The notes: generated by a model from the letters alone, not told the origin. Positions 18,877 through 28,548 are shown, numbered from the stretch's first letter. The stretch: 64,000 bases of DNA from a bacterium (GCA_018824305.1 JAHJGM010000026.1:1-64000), one strand, 5' to 3'. Translations and numbers: made by a program.

Positions 18877-19923
18877 CTAAAATACCTCATGATACTCATT
18901 GTTTGCTTTCTCATATTCTTCCATTCTTCCAATATCAAGCCAATATTCTCTTAATAAAAAAGAAACAGCTTTTTTCTCTTTTTCTATTAATTTCTCAAAC
19001 AGTGTAGGCATATCAAAAAACTCATTTTTTGGAATCTCCTCCAACACAGAGGGTGAAAGCATATATATACCCGCACTTACAAAAAACTTTTGCACAGGCT
19101 TCTCTTCAATAGACAGTATTTTGCTGTTTTGCATATTTACGACACCATACGGAACTTGAAAATCGTATTCTCTTACACACATTGTCGCTGCTGCATCATG
19201 AGCAATATGATAATCATGCAGATGTTCAAAATTTACATTAGTCAAAAGGTCCCCGTTCATCACAAAAAATGCCTCAGCAAGCTTTTCTTTCAATAGGCTA
19301 AGAGCACCAGCAGTCCCCATTCTTTGTTCTTCTAATATATACTCTATATTTATTCCAAATTCACTTCCGTCACCAAAATAGTCTTGAATGACATGATGCT
19401 TATAATTCACACACATGATGATATTTGTATATCCATACTCTGCAAATTTTTCTACTATGGTTTTAAGTATGGGCTTATTGCCAACGTGGAGCATAGGTTT
19501 TGGAGTACTGTTTGTCAAAGGTCTTAGCCTAGTACCAAGTCCTCCTACCATCAAAACTACTTTATTCGATTTTAAACTTGGTTTTACAAGTTCCTCAATC
19601 TCTTTAATTCCTATGACTCTTCTCTCGTCATCTACTATCGGTATTTGATGTAACTTTTTAGCAAGCGCTTTTTTTAAGATCTCTTCTTTTGTATCAGTTA
19701 TATTTGCAACCGTTGGAGTTCTAAATATAATCGATTCTATGGAACTAGCCAGATCTAGTCCATTTAAAAGTCCTCTTCTTATGTCTCCGTCTGTCAATGT
19801 ACCGATAAGCCTGTCTTCTTTATCCACTACGATCGCTATTTGCATAGCACCACTATCGATAATTTTCAAAGCCTCTTTTATTGTTGAAGTAAGTGTTAGT
19901 TTTATATTATTTATCTGTTTCAT
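18877..19923 (-). CDS. ptmE: glucosamine-1-phosphate guanylyltransferase PtmE with tandem CBS domains
   Basis: 348 aa. Residues ~8-115 form a CBS pair (IDSGAMQIAIVVDKEDRLIG and LHQIPIVDDERRVIG), and from ~122 a sugar nucleotidyltransferase begins with VGGLGTRLRPLTNSTPKPM. FFVMNGDLLTNVNF carries the metal-binding Asp. In C. jejuni PtmE makes GDP-GlcN, which feeds the GDP-linked legionaminic acid route. The CBS pair suggests adenylate- or nucleotide-dependent control (inference). It abuts ptmF with no gap and overlaps legG by 4 bases. Confidence 0.87.
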   Translation of the reverse strand: MKQINNIKLTLTSTIKEALKIIDSGAMQIAIVVDKEDRLIGTLTDGDIRRGLLNGLDLASSIESIIFRTPTVANITDTKEEILKKALAKKLHQIPIVDDERRVIGIKEIEELVKPSLKSNKVVLMVGGLGTRLRPLTNSTPKPMLHVGNKPILKTIVEKFAEYGYTNIIMCVNYKHHVIQDYFGDGSEFGINIEYILEEQRMGTAGALSLLKEKLAEAFFVMNGDLLTNVNFEHLHDYHIAHDAAATMCVREYDFQVPYGVVNMQNSKILSIEEKPVQKFFVSAGIYMLSPSVLEEIPKNEFFDMPTLFEKLIEKEKKAVSFLLREYWLDIGRMEEYEKANNEYHEVF

Positions 19924-21089
19924 CTCTTTATTTCCATATCAAAAAAGGATTTTTTTAAAATGTTATCTAAGTCCACGGTTTTCAAAACTTTTATGATTTT
20001 TAAGCTTGCGACACCATCACCGTAAGGATTTTTTTCAGTGTTCAAGTTTTCTTGAAATTTCGATGAGTAAAGTGTATGAAAAGCCACTGATATCTCTTTT
20101 TTATCCGGCTTGCAATCTATCACACTGTCTGCTTTGATACGCCCTTTTTGTCTGTCTCCGATATTTAAAGTCCCGATCTTAAAGCTTGGTGCTTCAGCCA
20201 AACCGCTCGAACTATTCCCCACCATTGCATCGACATATTGTAAAGCACTTAAGTATCTAAGTTGTCCCAAAGATGCAAAACCGACTGATTTATCGGAATT
20301 TTTAGATACATACTCATCTATCATCTGATTTATTACTCTGCCATCAGTGTCACTGTTTGCTTTTGTAAAGATGATATTTGTATCTTGAAGTTCATCAATT
20401 GCATCCAATAGTTCTTGAAACTGCTCTTTTGCCGTTGCATTTTCCAAAGTCACAGGATGAAAGGTAACCAAGATATTTTTTTTATTTAATTTAAAATCGA
20501 TCGACCTCTCAAATTCCTCTTTTGACATGAGTTCAAGTCTTTTAATGTTTTCTATACCCATGCCACCGACATTAAAGACTCTATCCGGCTGTTCTCCAAG
20601 TTGTATCACTCTATCTTTATACACTTCCGTAGCCGTAAAATGAAGATGACTCATCTTGGTTATACTGTGTCTTATTGCTTCGTCAAAAGCACCCTCTGTC
20701 GTTTCCCCGCCATGGAGATGTGCTATAGGGATACGAGCTATCATAGCAGCACTTACAGCTGAAAATATCTCATATCTGTCACCAAGTACCACTACGATGT
20801 CTGGTTTTAGCTCTTCGTAGACATCTGCAAAACCGATCTGTGCCAATCCCATCGATTTTGATATACCGACAGCAGTGTCAGAAGAAAGTAGCATCTCTAT
20901 TTTTTTGTCTATATGAAAATCTTTTTCTATCTCTTTATAAGTCAACCCGAATTCAGGAGATAGATGCATACCTGTAACCACAACTTGAAGCTGTAAGCTA
21001 TCATCGGCTTCTATCTCTTTCATCAACCAATAAAGCAGTCCATACTCTGCACGGGTTCCGGTAACTATACAGACTTTTCTTTTACTCAT
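19920..21089 (-). CDS. legG: hydrolysing GDP/UDP-diacetylbacillosamine 2-epimerase LegG (NeuC family)
   Basis: 389 aa. Releases the nucleotide and inverts C2, giving the free 2,4-diacetamido-mannose used by LegI. N-terminal TGTRAEYGLLYWLMKEI, then VVLGDRYEIFSAVSAAM, then HLHGGETTEGAFDEAIRH, then GNSSSGLAEAPSFKIGTLNI, all typical of NeuC-type epimerases. Order and neighbours match C. jejuni neuC2 (Cj1328). Overlaps both neighbours by 4 bases. Confidence 0.9.
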   Translation of the reverse strand: MSKRKVCIVTGTRAEYGLLYWLMKEIEADDSLQLQVVVTGMHLSPEFGLTYKEIEKDFHIDKKIEMLLSSDTAVGISKSMGLAQIGFADVYEELKPDIVVVLGDRYEIFSAVSAAMIARIPIAHLHGGETTEGAFDEAIRHSITKMSHLHFTATEVYKDRVIQLGEQPDRVFNVGGMGIENIKRLELMSKEEFERSIDFKLNKKNILVTFHPVTLENATAKEQFQELLDAIDELQDTNIIFTKANSDTDGRVINQMIDEYVSKNSDKSVGFASLGQLRYLSALQYVDAMVGNSSSGLAEAPSFKIGTLNIGDRQKGRIKADSVIDCKPDKKEISVAFHTLYSSKFQENLNTEKNPYGDGVASLKIIKVLKTVDLDNILKKSFFDMEIKR

Positions 21090-22084
21090 AACAATTCATC
21101 TTCTTCATAATCTTTAGATGCGATAGTTCCGATAATCTCATCCCATCTCATCGGACTTATACCGTTGCCCGGTCTTTTTACAGCAAGGTTTTCTTCTGTT
21201 AGGATGTCACCTTTTTTTATTGCCTTTCCCGCTACTATGGACTTTCTAGCTATTGGTTTGTTTTTAGATTCACTTTTACTTGATTTTTTCACACCGTTAC
21301 CAAGAGCCAGTTCGATATTTCGTATTGCTTTTACCATGTCTTTTAGTTCGTCAGGTTCCAAACTTGCTTTATGGTCCGGTCCTTCCATCGTCTTATCAAG
21401 AGTAAAATGTTTTTCTATACAGCTAGCACCCATCGCCACAGCCGCTATATCGACTTCTATTCCTAATGTGTGGTCACTGTATCCATAAGCTGTATCAAAC
21501 GTATTGCCTATTGTGAGCATAGCTTTTAAATTTACATCTTTCATTGGAGTAGGATACTCCGTATTTGCATGTAAGACAGTTATATTTTCTTTACATGTAC
21601 CAGCATCTACTAAAATATCCAGCGCATCTTTTATCTCTTTAATATCACTCATTCCGGTTGATAATATCACTTTCTTGTTAAGTCTTCCGATATGTCTGAG
21701 ATATGGTAGATTTGTTATTTCACCGCTTGAAATCTTAAAGATCTGTAATCCTAAATCATCTAGAAGTTCAATACTGTCATGATCAAATGGCGTTGAGAGA
21801 AACATAATGTTTTTTTCTTGACAGTAAGCTATCAACTCTTTATGAGTATCTGCATCAAGTTCTAACCTTTTTATCATCTCCAATTGAGACTCGTCTTTAT
21901 CGGTACTACGCTTTTGGTAGTCTGCTTTTTCAGCATTTTTACTCACTAGATTTTCAGCTTTGAATGTTTGAAATTTTACAGCATCAGCACCAGCCTCGCT
22001 AGCTACATCTATAAGTTTTTTTGCGAGTTCTTTCGAACCGTTATGATTGACTCCGGCCTCTGCGATAATAAAGACTTTGCTCAT
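21086..22084 (-). CDS. legI: N,N'-diacetyllegionaminate synthase LegI (NeuB family)
   Basis: 332 aa. Condenses the 6-deoxy-2,4-diacetamido-mannose from LegG with phosphoenolpyruvate. The TIM barrel begins IAEAGVNHNGSKELAKKLID and ADAVKFQTF, with YSDHTLGIE and the metal His region CIEKHFTLDK. A C-terminal SAF (antifreeze-like) domain includes RKSIVAGKAIKKGDILTEEN. Complete, normal length. C. jejuni equivalent: neuB2 (Cj1327). Confidence 0.9.
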   Translation of the reverse strand: MSKVFIIAEAGVNHNGSKELAKKLIDVASEAGADAVKFQTFKAENLVSKNAEKADYQKRSTDKDESQLEMIKRLELDADTHKELIAYCQEKNIMFLSTPFDHDSIELLDDLGLQIFKISSGEITNLPYLRHIGRLNKKVILSTGMSDIKEIKDALDILVDAGTCKENITVLHANTEYPTPMKDVNLKAMLTIGNTFDTAYGYSDHTLGIEVDIAAVAMGASCIEKHFTLDKTMEGPDHKASLEPDELKDMVKAIRNIELALGNGVKKSSKSESKNKPIARKSIVAGKAIKKGDILTEENLAVKRPGNGISPMRWDEIIGTIASKDYEEDELL

Positions 22085-22653
22085 TTTACAACACTCCCGG
22101 CTTTTACAAAACCTTCTACTTCAACATACTCTTTTGAAGTTGTATTGCTTCCATAAAATGTATTCGCCTTTACGACAACTCCGCCATTGAGTATAGCACC
22201 TGTGGATATATGACAGTTATCACCTACATGTACATCATGTTCTATGAGTGCTTTTGTGTTAATGATACAGTTCTTTCCGATTTTAACATCAGCATTCACT
22301 ATAACATCATGCATGATGATAGTCCCTTCATCCACTTTTGCATGTTTGGATACATAAGCTCTTGGAGAGATTATAGTTGGCAGTTCAAATCCCGCATCCT
22401 TTGCCAGTTTAAAAAGTCTCATTCGAAGAGCTGAAGATTTTATCTGACCAACCGTAATACATGCGGCTTTATATTTTTTTGAAAGTTCAATTAGATCATC
22501 ATCACAACCTATGACTTCATATCCTAAGACTTTTGAGCCTATCGAGTCATTCTTATCGATTATTCCTGCAATCTTATATTTGCCCTCCTGCTCGATCACG
22601 TCGATGCAAGATTTACAATGACCGCCACCGCCAATAAGGATAATATTTTCCAT
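22081..22653 (-). CDS. legH: sugar N-acetyltransferase, NeuD/PglD family (probable LegH)
   Basis: 190 aa. N-terminal Rossmann-like PglD domain (ILIGGGGHCKSCIDVIEQ) followed by a left-handed beta-helix with VNADVKIGKNCIINTKALIE and the catalytic His in IEHDVHVGDNCHISTGAIL. In the legionaminic acid pathway an enzyme of this kind acetylates the C4 amino group created by LegC, and it lies directly after legC. NeuD-type O-acetylation is the alternative. Adjacent to legC without a gap. Confidence 0.8.
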   Translation of the reverse strand: MENIILIGGGGHCKSCIDVIEQEGKYKIAGIIDKNDSIGSKVLGYEVIGCDDDLIELSKKYKAACITVGQIKSSALRMRLFKLAKDAGFELPTIISPRAYVSKHAKVDEGTIIMHDVIVNADVKIGKNCIINTKALIEHDVHVGDNCHISTGAILNGGVVVKANTFYGSNTTSKEYVEVEGFVKAGSVVK

Positions 22654-23793
22654 TTATATTCTCACCGAACTTGGGATATTGACTACTCTTTCTTCAAGAT
22701 AGATAGAGTTCGTCAAATCTGAGCACTGGCAATCTTTAAACATTTCCAGCCTGTTTATCAATGTCCATATAGGTCTTGTCATAACGCCGTTGTCATTTGT
22801 GAACTCCAAGAACTCGTCCCTTTGATTTTTGTCTTTTAATAAAACTGCATGCAACCAATAGTTTGACTTACTCTGTTGTGGTTCTGTTATAAATGTTATA
22901 TCGGCCAAATTTGTAAAAAACTCTTCATACTCTTTTGCAAGTTCTCTTTTGTTTTGTAAAAACAGTTCCAGCTGTTCGAGTTGTGCCACTAAAAGTGCTG
23001 CATTGAGATTTGGCAGACGATAGTTGTAGCCTATCATATCGTGCGTATACTCCCATCTATGCGGTACTTTTGCAGTTGTAGTCATATGTTTGGCTTTTTT
23101 TGCCAGTTCTTCATCATCTGTGATGATACAGCCGCCGCCGCCTGAAGTGATGATCTTATTTCCGTTAAAACTGATAGCAGCCAGCTTTGCGAAAGTCCCT
23201 GTATGTCTGCCTTTGTAATAACTACCAAGACTCTCTGCTGCATCTTCGACTAAAACTATATGCCATTTCTCGCAGATATCTTTTATCTCGTCAATGCGGC
23301 ATGGATGTCCGAATGTATGCATCGGTACGCAGGCTTTTATGATTTTTCCCGTAGTTTTGTTTATACATCGACTCTCTTTAATCTCGCAGTTCTCATCTAA
23401 GAACTTCTCTAATGATGAGGGAGAAAGTCCAAGTGTATCCAGATCCACATCGACAAAGAGCGGTTTTGCGTTACAGTAGCTTATGGCGTTACATGTAGCG
23501 ATGAACGTTAAAGGCTGAGTTATCACTTCATCGCCGTTTTGCACGCCTGCCAAAAGAAGTGAGATATGCAGTGCACTTGTCCCGTTTGTCGTAGCTATAG
23601 CATATTTTGCACCGGTAAAATCAGCAATCTTTTTTTCAAACTCATCTACAAATTTCCCGACAGATGAGACAAAAGTACTGTCTACGCACTCGTTTAAGTA
23701 TTTTTTTTCATTGCCAATAAATCTTGGTTCATGTAAGGGTATAAATGTTTGTGTATCATAAAGGTTATGTATAAATTCTGTTATTTTCTTCAT
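22654..23793 (-). CDS. legC: LegC-type PLP-dependent sugar aminotransferase
   Basis: 379 aa DegT/DnrJ/EryC1 family. Aminates C4 of the keto sugar made by LegB. PLP-binding Lys213 lies in AISFNGNKIITSGGGGC, preceded by the Asp of LVEDAAESLGS, with ATTNGTSALHISLLLAGV near the N-terminus and GYNYRLPNLNAALLVAQL later. The N-terminus is ~30 residues longer than in many relatives, which is typical of LegC. The start overlaps the SGNH-like gene by 4 bases. Confidence 0.88.
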   Translation of the reverse strand: MKKITEFIHNLYDTQTFIPLHEPRFIGNEKKYLNECVDSTFVSSVGKFVDEFEKKIADFTGAKYAIATTNGTSALHISLLLAGVQNGDEVITQPLTFIATCNAISYCNAKPLFVDVDLDTLGLSPSSLEKFLDENCEIKESRCINKTTGKIIKACVPMHTFGHPCRIDEIKDICEKWHIVLVEDAAESLGSYYKGRHTGTFAKLAAISFNGNKIITSGGGGCIITDDEELAKKAKHMTTTAKVPHRWEYTHDMIGYNYRLPNLNAALLVAQLEQLELFLQNKRELAKEYEEFFTNLADITFITEPQQSKSNYWLHAVLLKDKNQRDEFLEFTNDNGVMTRPIWTLINRLEMFKDCQCSDLTNSIYLEERVVNIPSSVRI

Positions 23794-24890
23794 TTTATTT
23801 TTCCAAAATCTATTCTATCCAAACACTGCTTAGTAGGATGCATAATATCATAAAACTCATCATTTAAACAGCCTAGCTTCTCAGGGAAAAAACTGCCATA
23901 CACCTTAATCTTCAACTCTTTAGATATATCATTCACTACTTTATCTACTGCACGCATATGATTAACAGATTCGGATTTTATTTGAAACACATTTGGATGA
24001 TAGGGCGTCATTATAAAATTTACTTCTATATCATTAGCCAAATATAATTTAACGATCTCTTTAAAATACTCTACCGCATCGTCTTCATAGCTTTTTCCAT
24101 TGATTTTATAATCTCCCCCGCCTAACGGTAATCGCTTTATTTTGGTTTTTTGTTCAGCTATCCATTTAGATGCGTACACATGACTGCCATCACTCAGTGT
24201 TACCGGTTCTATATATCCATTTTCATAGTTAAAGTCATTTTTTGGATATAGAATTCTTTTATTAAATATATCATTTTCTTTTTTTTCAAATATTGTTTTG
24301 AGACTAGAAACAAAATACTCTTTATTCAATAAGTTTTTAACTACGTTGAGTATATATATCTTTTTATTACTACTGCTTTCTTGTAAAAGATTATTCATAC
24401 CTTCATAATAATAATTATAAGCGCCATATCTACTGTCCATATTAAATTTTAATGTCCATGGATCGATATCAATAAAAACTTTTTTGGGCAAGTCGGCATC
24501 ATTTAACATGATAAAAGAAAAAATTGCAATATCTTCAAGTGATCCGCCGCTAACGCCTAAATTAAGTAAACTTTTACATTGTAATGCAATATTACCGGTA
24601 TTATTGACTAGCGATATCCCCATAATATGTGAAGAACCTAAAACTACGCAATCAAATTTTTTTGCATCTTTTACCAAGGTTGTCTTGACCAATCTTTCAT
24701 TCCAACCTGTTTGAATGATCCCATTTTTGGAATGAAAGAGTTTCTCGGCGAATGTTTTTGTTTTACTGTCTGCCAAAATTTTATTAAGATAGATTTCACC
24801 GGGATCAACAATGAAATTAATGGTTGCAATAATAAAAAATAAGATAAATACAAGACTTATAAATAAACTGATAAATTTTTTATTGCTCAT
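23790..24890 (-). CDS. membrane-anchored SGNH-like protein, partner of the MBOAT (AlgJ/PatB/DltD type)
   Basis: 366 aa. A single N-terminal membrane segment (about residues 6-27) leads into an exported domain. Signature blocks of SGNH/AlgX-like esterase-acyltransferases can be read: CVVLGSSHIMG (nucleophile Ser in GSSH), LLNLGVSGGSLEDI (oxyanion Gly), and near the end YDIMHPTKQC with an Asp-x2-His pair. It overlaps legC by 4 bases and follows the MBOAT gene by 8 bases, so the three are probably co-translated. By analogy with AlgI/AlgJ and PatA/PatB the pair would move an acyl group across the membrane onto a surface glycan. The acceptor is unknown. Confidence 0.65.
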   Translation of the reverse strand: MSNKKFISLFISLVFILFFIIATINFIVDPGEIYLNKILADSKTKTFAEKLFHSKNGIIQTGWNERLVKTTLVKDAKKFDCVVLGSSHIMGISLVNNTGNIALQCKSLLNLGVSGGSLEDIAIFSFIMLNDADLPKKVFIDIDPWTLKFNMDSRYGAYNYYYEGMNNLLQESSSNKKIYILNVVKNLLNKEYFVSSLKTIFEKKENDIFNKRILYPKNDFNYENGYIEPVTLSDGSHVYASKWIAEQKTKIKRLPLGGGDYKINGKSYEDDAVEYFKEIVKLYLANDIEVNFIMTPYHPNVFQIKSESVNHMRAVDKVVNDISKELKIKVYGSFFPEKLGCLNDEFYDIMHPTKQCLDRIDFGKIK

Positions 24891-24898
24891 TATTTGAC

Positions 24899-26359
24899 CT
24901 AAAAATTGAAGTACAAAAATTCACTTACTTTTGTAAGCGACAAAACACTGGTCATAAATACAACAACGGTAAAAAACAATATTTTTTTATTTGGTTTAAA
25001 ATCATTGGTCCATTCATTGAAATTTTTAAAGAATAAAATTAAAATGAATCCACAAATCACCCAAGGAACAGTAAATGAATCACCTCCGATATTTTGAATA
25101 AATCTTCCAAACTCAACACCATGATTTTTTAAAAAAAACAACTTACTTTCTAAAAATGTAGGCAACATAACATTATCTAAACAAAACATTCCTCTAAGGA
25201 CTCTAAGGGCATCATCCCACTCTTTTGCCCTAAAGAAAACCCAACTTATATTTATAAAGTTAAATGTTATGAACCAAGCCATAATTGGATTAAGACGAAA
25301 AGTTAATCTTTGCCAAACTCTATGTATGATTAATGCGCTACCGTGAAGAAACCCCCAAAATACGAATGTCCAACCTGCTCCATGCCACAACCCTGCCAAT
25401 AAAAATGTAATCATCAGATTTGCATATGTTCTAAATTCTGCAATCCTATTTCCCCCTAAAGGAATATATATATAGTCTTTTAAAAAACGGGACAACGTTA
25501 TATGCCATCTTCTCCAAAAATCTTGAATATTTACAGCTTTATAGGGAGAATTGAAATTTATAGGAAGTTTTATATTAAAAAGCAAAGCTGCCCCTATAGC
25601 CATATCCGTATAGCCTGAAAAATCAAAATAAAGTTGAAATGTATATGACAGACTTGTGATCCATGCTTCAATAAGATTTAAAGTTGCAGCAGAATCAAAC
25701 CCCGATGTTGCCCATACTGCAAAACTATCTGCAATGACTACTTTTTTAAATAAACCGATTGAAAATATAAATATACCAAGCGCTATGTTACGGTAGTTCT
25801 TGACCAAGTTTAAAGTTTTGCCAAACTGGGGCATCATCTCCTTATGATGCACGATTGGACCGGCTATAAGCTGTGGGAAAAATGTCACAAACAAGGCATA
25901 ATTTAAAAAGTCATACTCTTTTGTCTCACCTCTGTAGCTATCTACCAAATAAGCGATTTGTTGGAAAGTAAAAAAGCTGATAGCCAGAGGTAACGCCAAA
26001 TGCAATAAATCTAAATTCAAGTTTGTAATAAGATTAAAATTTTCAATAAAAAAATCAGAATATTTAAAATATCCCAGAAGTACGATATTTGAGATGACTC
26101 CTAAGATTAAAAGTTGTAATTTTGATACTTTTATATGTTCTGATTCACGGGTAAGAGTATTTCCGATTACATAATTAAACAGTATTGAAGAGAGAATTAG
26201 CGGAAGATAGATAATATTCCACCAACTATAGAAAAATAGACTACCAACTATGAGCCAAGATTTTGCGCCAGTAGTAAGTCTTTTTGATGCAAGATAAAAA
26301 TATCCAAAAAACATAATCGGCAAGAATAAAAAAATGAATCCATATGAGTTAAACAACAT
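24899..26359 (-). CDS. membrane-bound O-acyltransferase (MBOAT; AlgI/PatA/DltB type)
   Basis: 486 aa, about 10-12 hydrophobic segments. The central block has FFPQLIAGPIVHHKEMMPQF, then YFDFSGYTDMAIG, then the ring NIQDFWRRWHITLSRFLKDY, then GLWHGAGWTFVFWG with the invariant His. These are classic AlgI-group motifs. It probably loads an acyl chain (acetyl is commonest) for transfer by the downstream SGNH-like protein. It sits between legB and legC, 3 bases after legB, so decoration of the legionaminic acid glycan is the natural hypothesis. Confidence 0.87.
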   Translation of the reverse strand: MLFNSYGFIFLFLPIMFFGYFYLASKRLTTGAKSWLIVGSLFFYSWWNIIYLPLILSSILFNYVIGNTLTRESEHIKVSKLQLLILGVISNIVLLGYFKYSDFFIENFNLITNLNLDLLHLALPLAISFFTFQQIAYLVDSYRGETKEYDFLNYALFVTFFPQLIAGPIVHHKEMMPQFGKTLNLVKNYRNIALGIFIFSIGLFKKVVIADSFAVWATSGFDSAATLNLIEAWITSLSYTFQLYFDFSGYTDMAIGAALLFNIKLPINFNSPYKAVNIQDFWRRWHITLSRFLKDYIYIPLGGNRIAEFRTYANLMITFLLAGLWHGAGWTFVFWGFLHGSALIIHRVWQRLTFRLNPIMAWFITFNFINISWVFFRAKEWDDALRVLRGMFCLDNVMLPTFLESKLFFLKNHGVEFGRFIQNIGGDSFTVPWVICGFILILFFKNFNEWTNDFKPNKKILFFTVVVFMTSVLSLTKVSEFLYFNF

Positions 26360-26362
26360 TAA

Positions 26363-27568
26363 CTACATCTTTGCATCTAGATATTTACCTGTTTCTTTAT
26401 GTCCAAAGTCCGGGATCATCTTAAAAAACAGTTCGACTAACTGCTCTTTTGTCCAAGATAAACTCGTCTTATACTCTTTTATCGTTGTTTCAAACTTATT
26501 TAAAAGTCTTTCATCGAAAAGAGCCTCGTTTTTGATGACACCAAGGTTTTCAAACCGCTTCATATCCAAAGTTTCTCTGTCTGTGAAGAACTCTTCAAAG
26601 TCCTTCTCACCCGTCGTGTCACTTGTTGTAAAAAGACAAGGCCACTTACCAAGAGACGGCAGTGTCTTTGCCAATTCTCTTGCTTCATCTTCATCTTCAC
26701 ACAGGTACGGTTCATATCCCAAATCTTTTAGATATTTTACTGCGATATCCGAAAAAGTTGTCAGGTGCAGGTTCTCACTGAGTTTTGGAAAGAATATATC
26801 TCTGTTCTCACCGAATATACAGCTCATCAAGCAAAGCTCACCGCTCTCTTTTGGCGTTACAAAATATCTTTTAATATCATTTGGTGCGACGATGGGCTGT
26901 TGTTTTTGGATTCTTTGGTTAAACCCGTGGAGTAAGCTGCCATCACTAAAAGCCACGTTTGCAAATCTAGCCATAGAGACATCTATCTGCTGTGACTTTC
27001 TCATCACGAACATCTCCATGACCCTCTTGCTAGCACCCATCATATTGACTGGGTTTGCAGCCTTATCGGTACTTACACAAAAATATTTTTTCACTCCCTT
27101 ATCAATCGACTGTTGTAAAGTCTTATCTGTATTAAAGACATTTACATCGATCATTCGCATCAGAGTAAAGGGATCTTTTTCACTTCTTACATGTTTGAGT
27201 GCTGACAGATTTAAGACGTAATCATATCTACCGTCAGCCTTTATGAAAGCATCATATTCTACACTTCCGATATCAAGTGCAAAAGTAGCAAACTCACCCT
27301 CGATATATCCAAAAGAACTTCTTATATCACGAACAAGTTCGACCATATTATTTTCAGATATATCTACTACATGAAGTTTTTTTGGATGGCGTTTAAATAT
27401 CTCTTTTGTCACGGCTTGACCGATACTTCCGGCTCCGCCTATGACTAAAAAAGATGAGTTTGAAACAATACGCGCGAGTTCTTTTTCATAATCGTTTATA
27501 TCATCAACAAAAAGTTCTTTTTCTCTTCCAATGAGTTCTAAAATTTTGTTCAAACTATATTTTCCCAT
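26363..27568 (-). CDS. legB: GDP/UDP-GlcNAc 4,6-dehydratase LegB
   Basis: 401 aa SDR of the PglF/FlaA1/CapD group in soluble form. The cofactor loop is FLVIGGAGSIGQAVTKEI and the catalytic block CVSTDKAANPVNMMGASKR (Met-x3-Lys). Unlike pglF it has no membrane N-terminus, and it carries a ~100-residue C-terminal extension with FTTSDTTGEKDFEEFF. It starts the legionaminic acid branch. The GDP preference is inferred from the presence of ptmE. It overlaps galE by 19 bases. Confidence 0.85.
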   Translation of the reverse strand: MGKYSLNKILELIGREKELFVDDINDYEKELARIVSNSSFLVIGGAGSIGQAVTKEIFKRHPKKLHVVDISENNMVELVRDIRSSFGYIEGEFATFALDIGSVEYDAFIKADGRYDYVLNLSALKHVRSEKDPFTLMRMIDVNVFNTDKTLQQSIDKGVKKYFCVSTDKAANPVNMMGASKRVMEMFVMRKSQQIDVSMARFANVAFSDGSLLHGFNQRIQKQQPIVAPNDIKRYFVTPKESGELCLMSCIFGENRDIFFPKLSENLHLTTFSDIAVKYLKDLGYEPYLCEDEDEARELAKTLPSLGKWPCLFTTSDTTGEKDFEEFFTDRETLDMKRFENLGVIKNEALFDERLLNKFETTIKEYKTSLSWTKEQLVELFFKMIPDFGHKETGKYLDAKM

Positions 27569-28548
27569 TCATATGCACTTTTACAGATGAGCGCCAAATC
27601 ATCATATTTTGGGTTCCAATTCATCTTGGTTTTTATTTTTCTATTATCCGAGATGAGAATCGCCGGATCACCTTCTCGTCTGGGTGCGATCTCTACTTGA
27701 AATTGATCAGATGTCACTTGTTTCATGGTCTCTATAACATCTTTTACGCTAAAACCTTTTCCATAACCGCAGTTAAATATATCGCTCTGGTTATTTTCTA
27801 GATAAGCAATAGCTGTTATGTGCGCATCCGCTAAATCCAAGACATGGACATAATCTCTTATATTTGTCCCATCTATTGTGTCATAATCATCCCCAAAGAC
27901 CATTATTTTATCCCTCTTGCCGAGTGCTGTCTTTGCTACTAACGGAATTAAGTGTGTTTCGGGTTCATGGCACTCTCCGATACTCAGGTCATCACTTGCA
28001 CCTGCGACGTTAAAGTATCTAAATATCACGAATTTAAAATCCGTATTGGCAAATGCCGTATCTTGGATGACTCTTTCGCTCATCAATTTACTCATGCCGT
28101 AGGGATTGATAGGATTTGTTAGACATTTTTCATCAATCCCAGATTCCGGTAAGTCAACAGGTTCACCGTAAACAGCTGCCGTACTGGAAAATATAAATTT
28201 ATTTACACTATTCTCTGCTGCACATTTAACAAGATTAATCGTATTGACCGTATTGTTCATATAATATTTTAAAGGATTTTGTACTGACTCCGGCACTACG
28301 ATACTTGCAGCAAAATGGATAATCGCATCAAAACTGTTTTTTCTAAAAAATTGAGAGACTTTGTCAAACTCTTTTAAATCCAACTCTACAAATTCTACTT
28401 CACGTATAGATTTTAAAGTATCAACCGTTTTTCTACGACCTGTACTGAGATTATCAAGTATCGTGACATTATGGTCTGTTGTTTCTAAGAGCTGCTTTAC
28501 TAAATGAGAACCTATATATCCGGCCCCACCAGTTACAAGTATATTCAT
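27550..28548 (-). CDS. galE: UDP-glucose / UDP-GlcNAc 4-epimerase GalE
   Basis: 332 aa. N-terminal ILVTGGAGYIGSHLVKQL, then VTILDNLSTGRRKTV, FSSTAAVYGEP with catalytic Ser/Thr, and YGMSKLMSE with Tyr-x3-Lys. FNCGYGKGFSVKDVI and IAPRREGDPA near the C-terminus are GalE-specific. It supplies UDP-Gal or UDP-GalNAc to the glycan pathways around it. The 56 bases upstream include an imperfect repeat (AATGATA at 28561, TATCATT at 28583) that might mark a local control site. Confidence 0.92.
   Translation of the reverse strand: MNILVTGGAGYIGSHLVKQLLETTDHNVTILDNLSTGRRKTVDTLKSIREVEFVELDLKEFDKVSQFFRKNSFDAIIHFAASIVVPESVQNPLKYYMNNTVNTINLVKCAAENSVNKFIFSSTAAVYGEPVDLPESGIDEKCLTNPINPYGMSKLMSERVIQDTAFANTDFKFVIFRYFNVAGASDDLSIGECHEPETHLIPLVAKTALGKRDKIMVFGDDYDTIDGTNIRDYVHVLDLADAHITAIAYLENNQSDIFNCGYGKGFSVKDVIETMKQVTSDQFQVEIAPRREGDPAILISDNRKIKTKMNWNPKYDDLALICKSAYEWENIV

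Noticed and set aside
26334-27221. 295-codon plus-strand ORF opposite legB
   Set aside because: It lies antisense within legB, whose protein has full family motifs. The antisense product is Ser/Phe/Leu-rich with no motif, as expected for a shadow frame.
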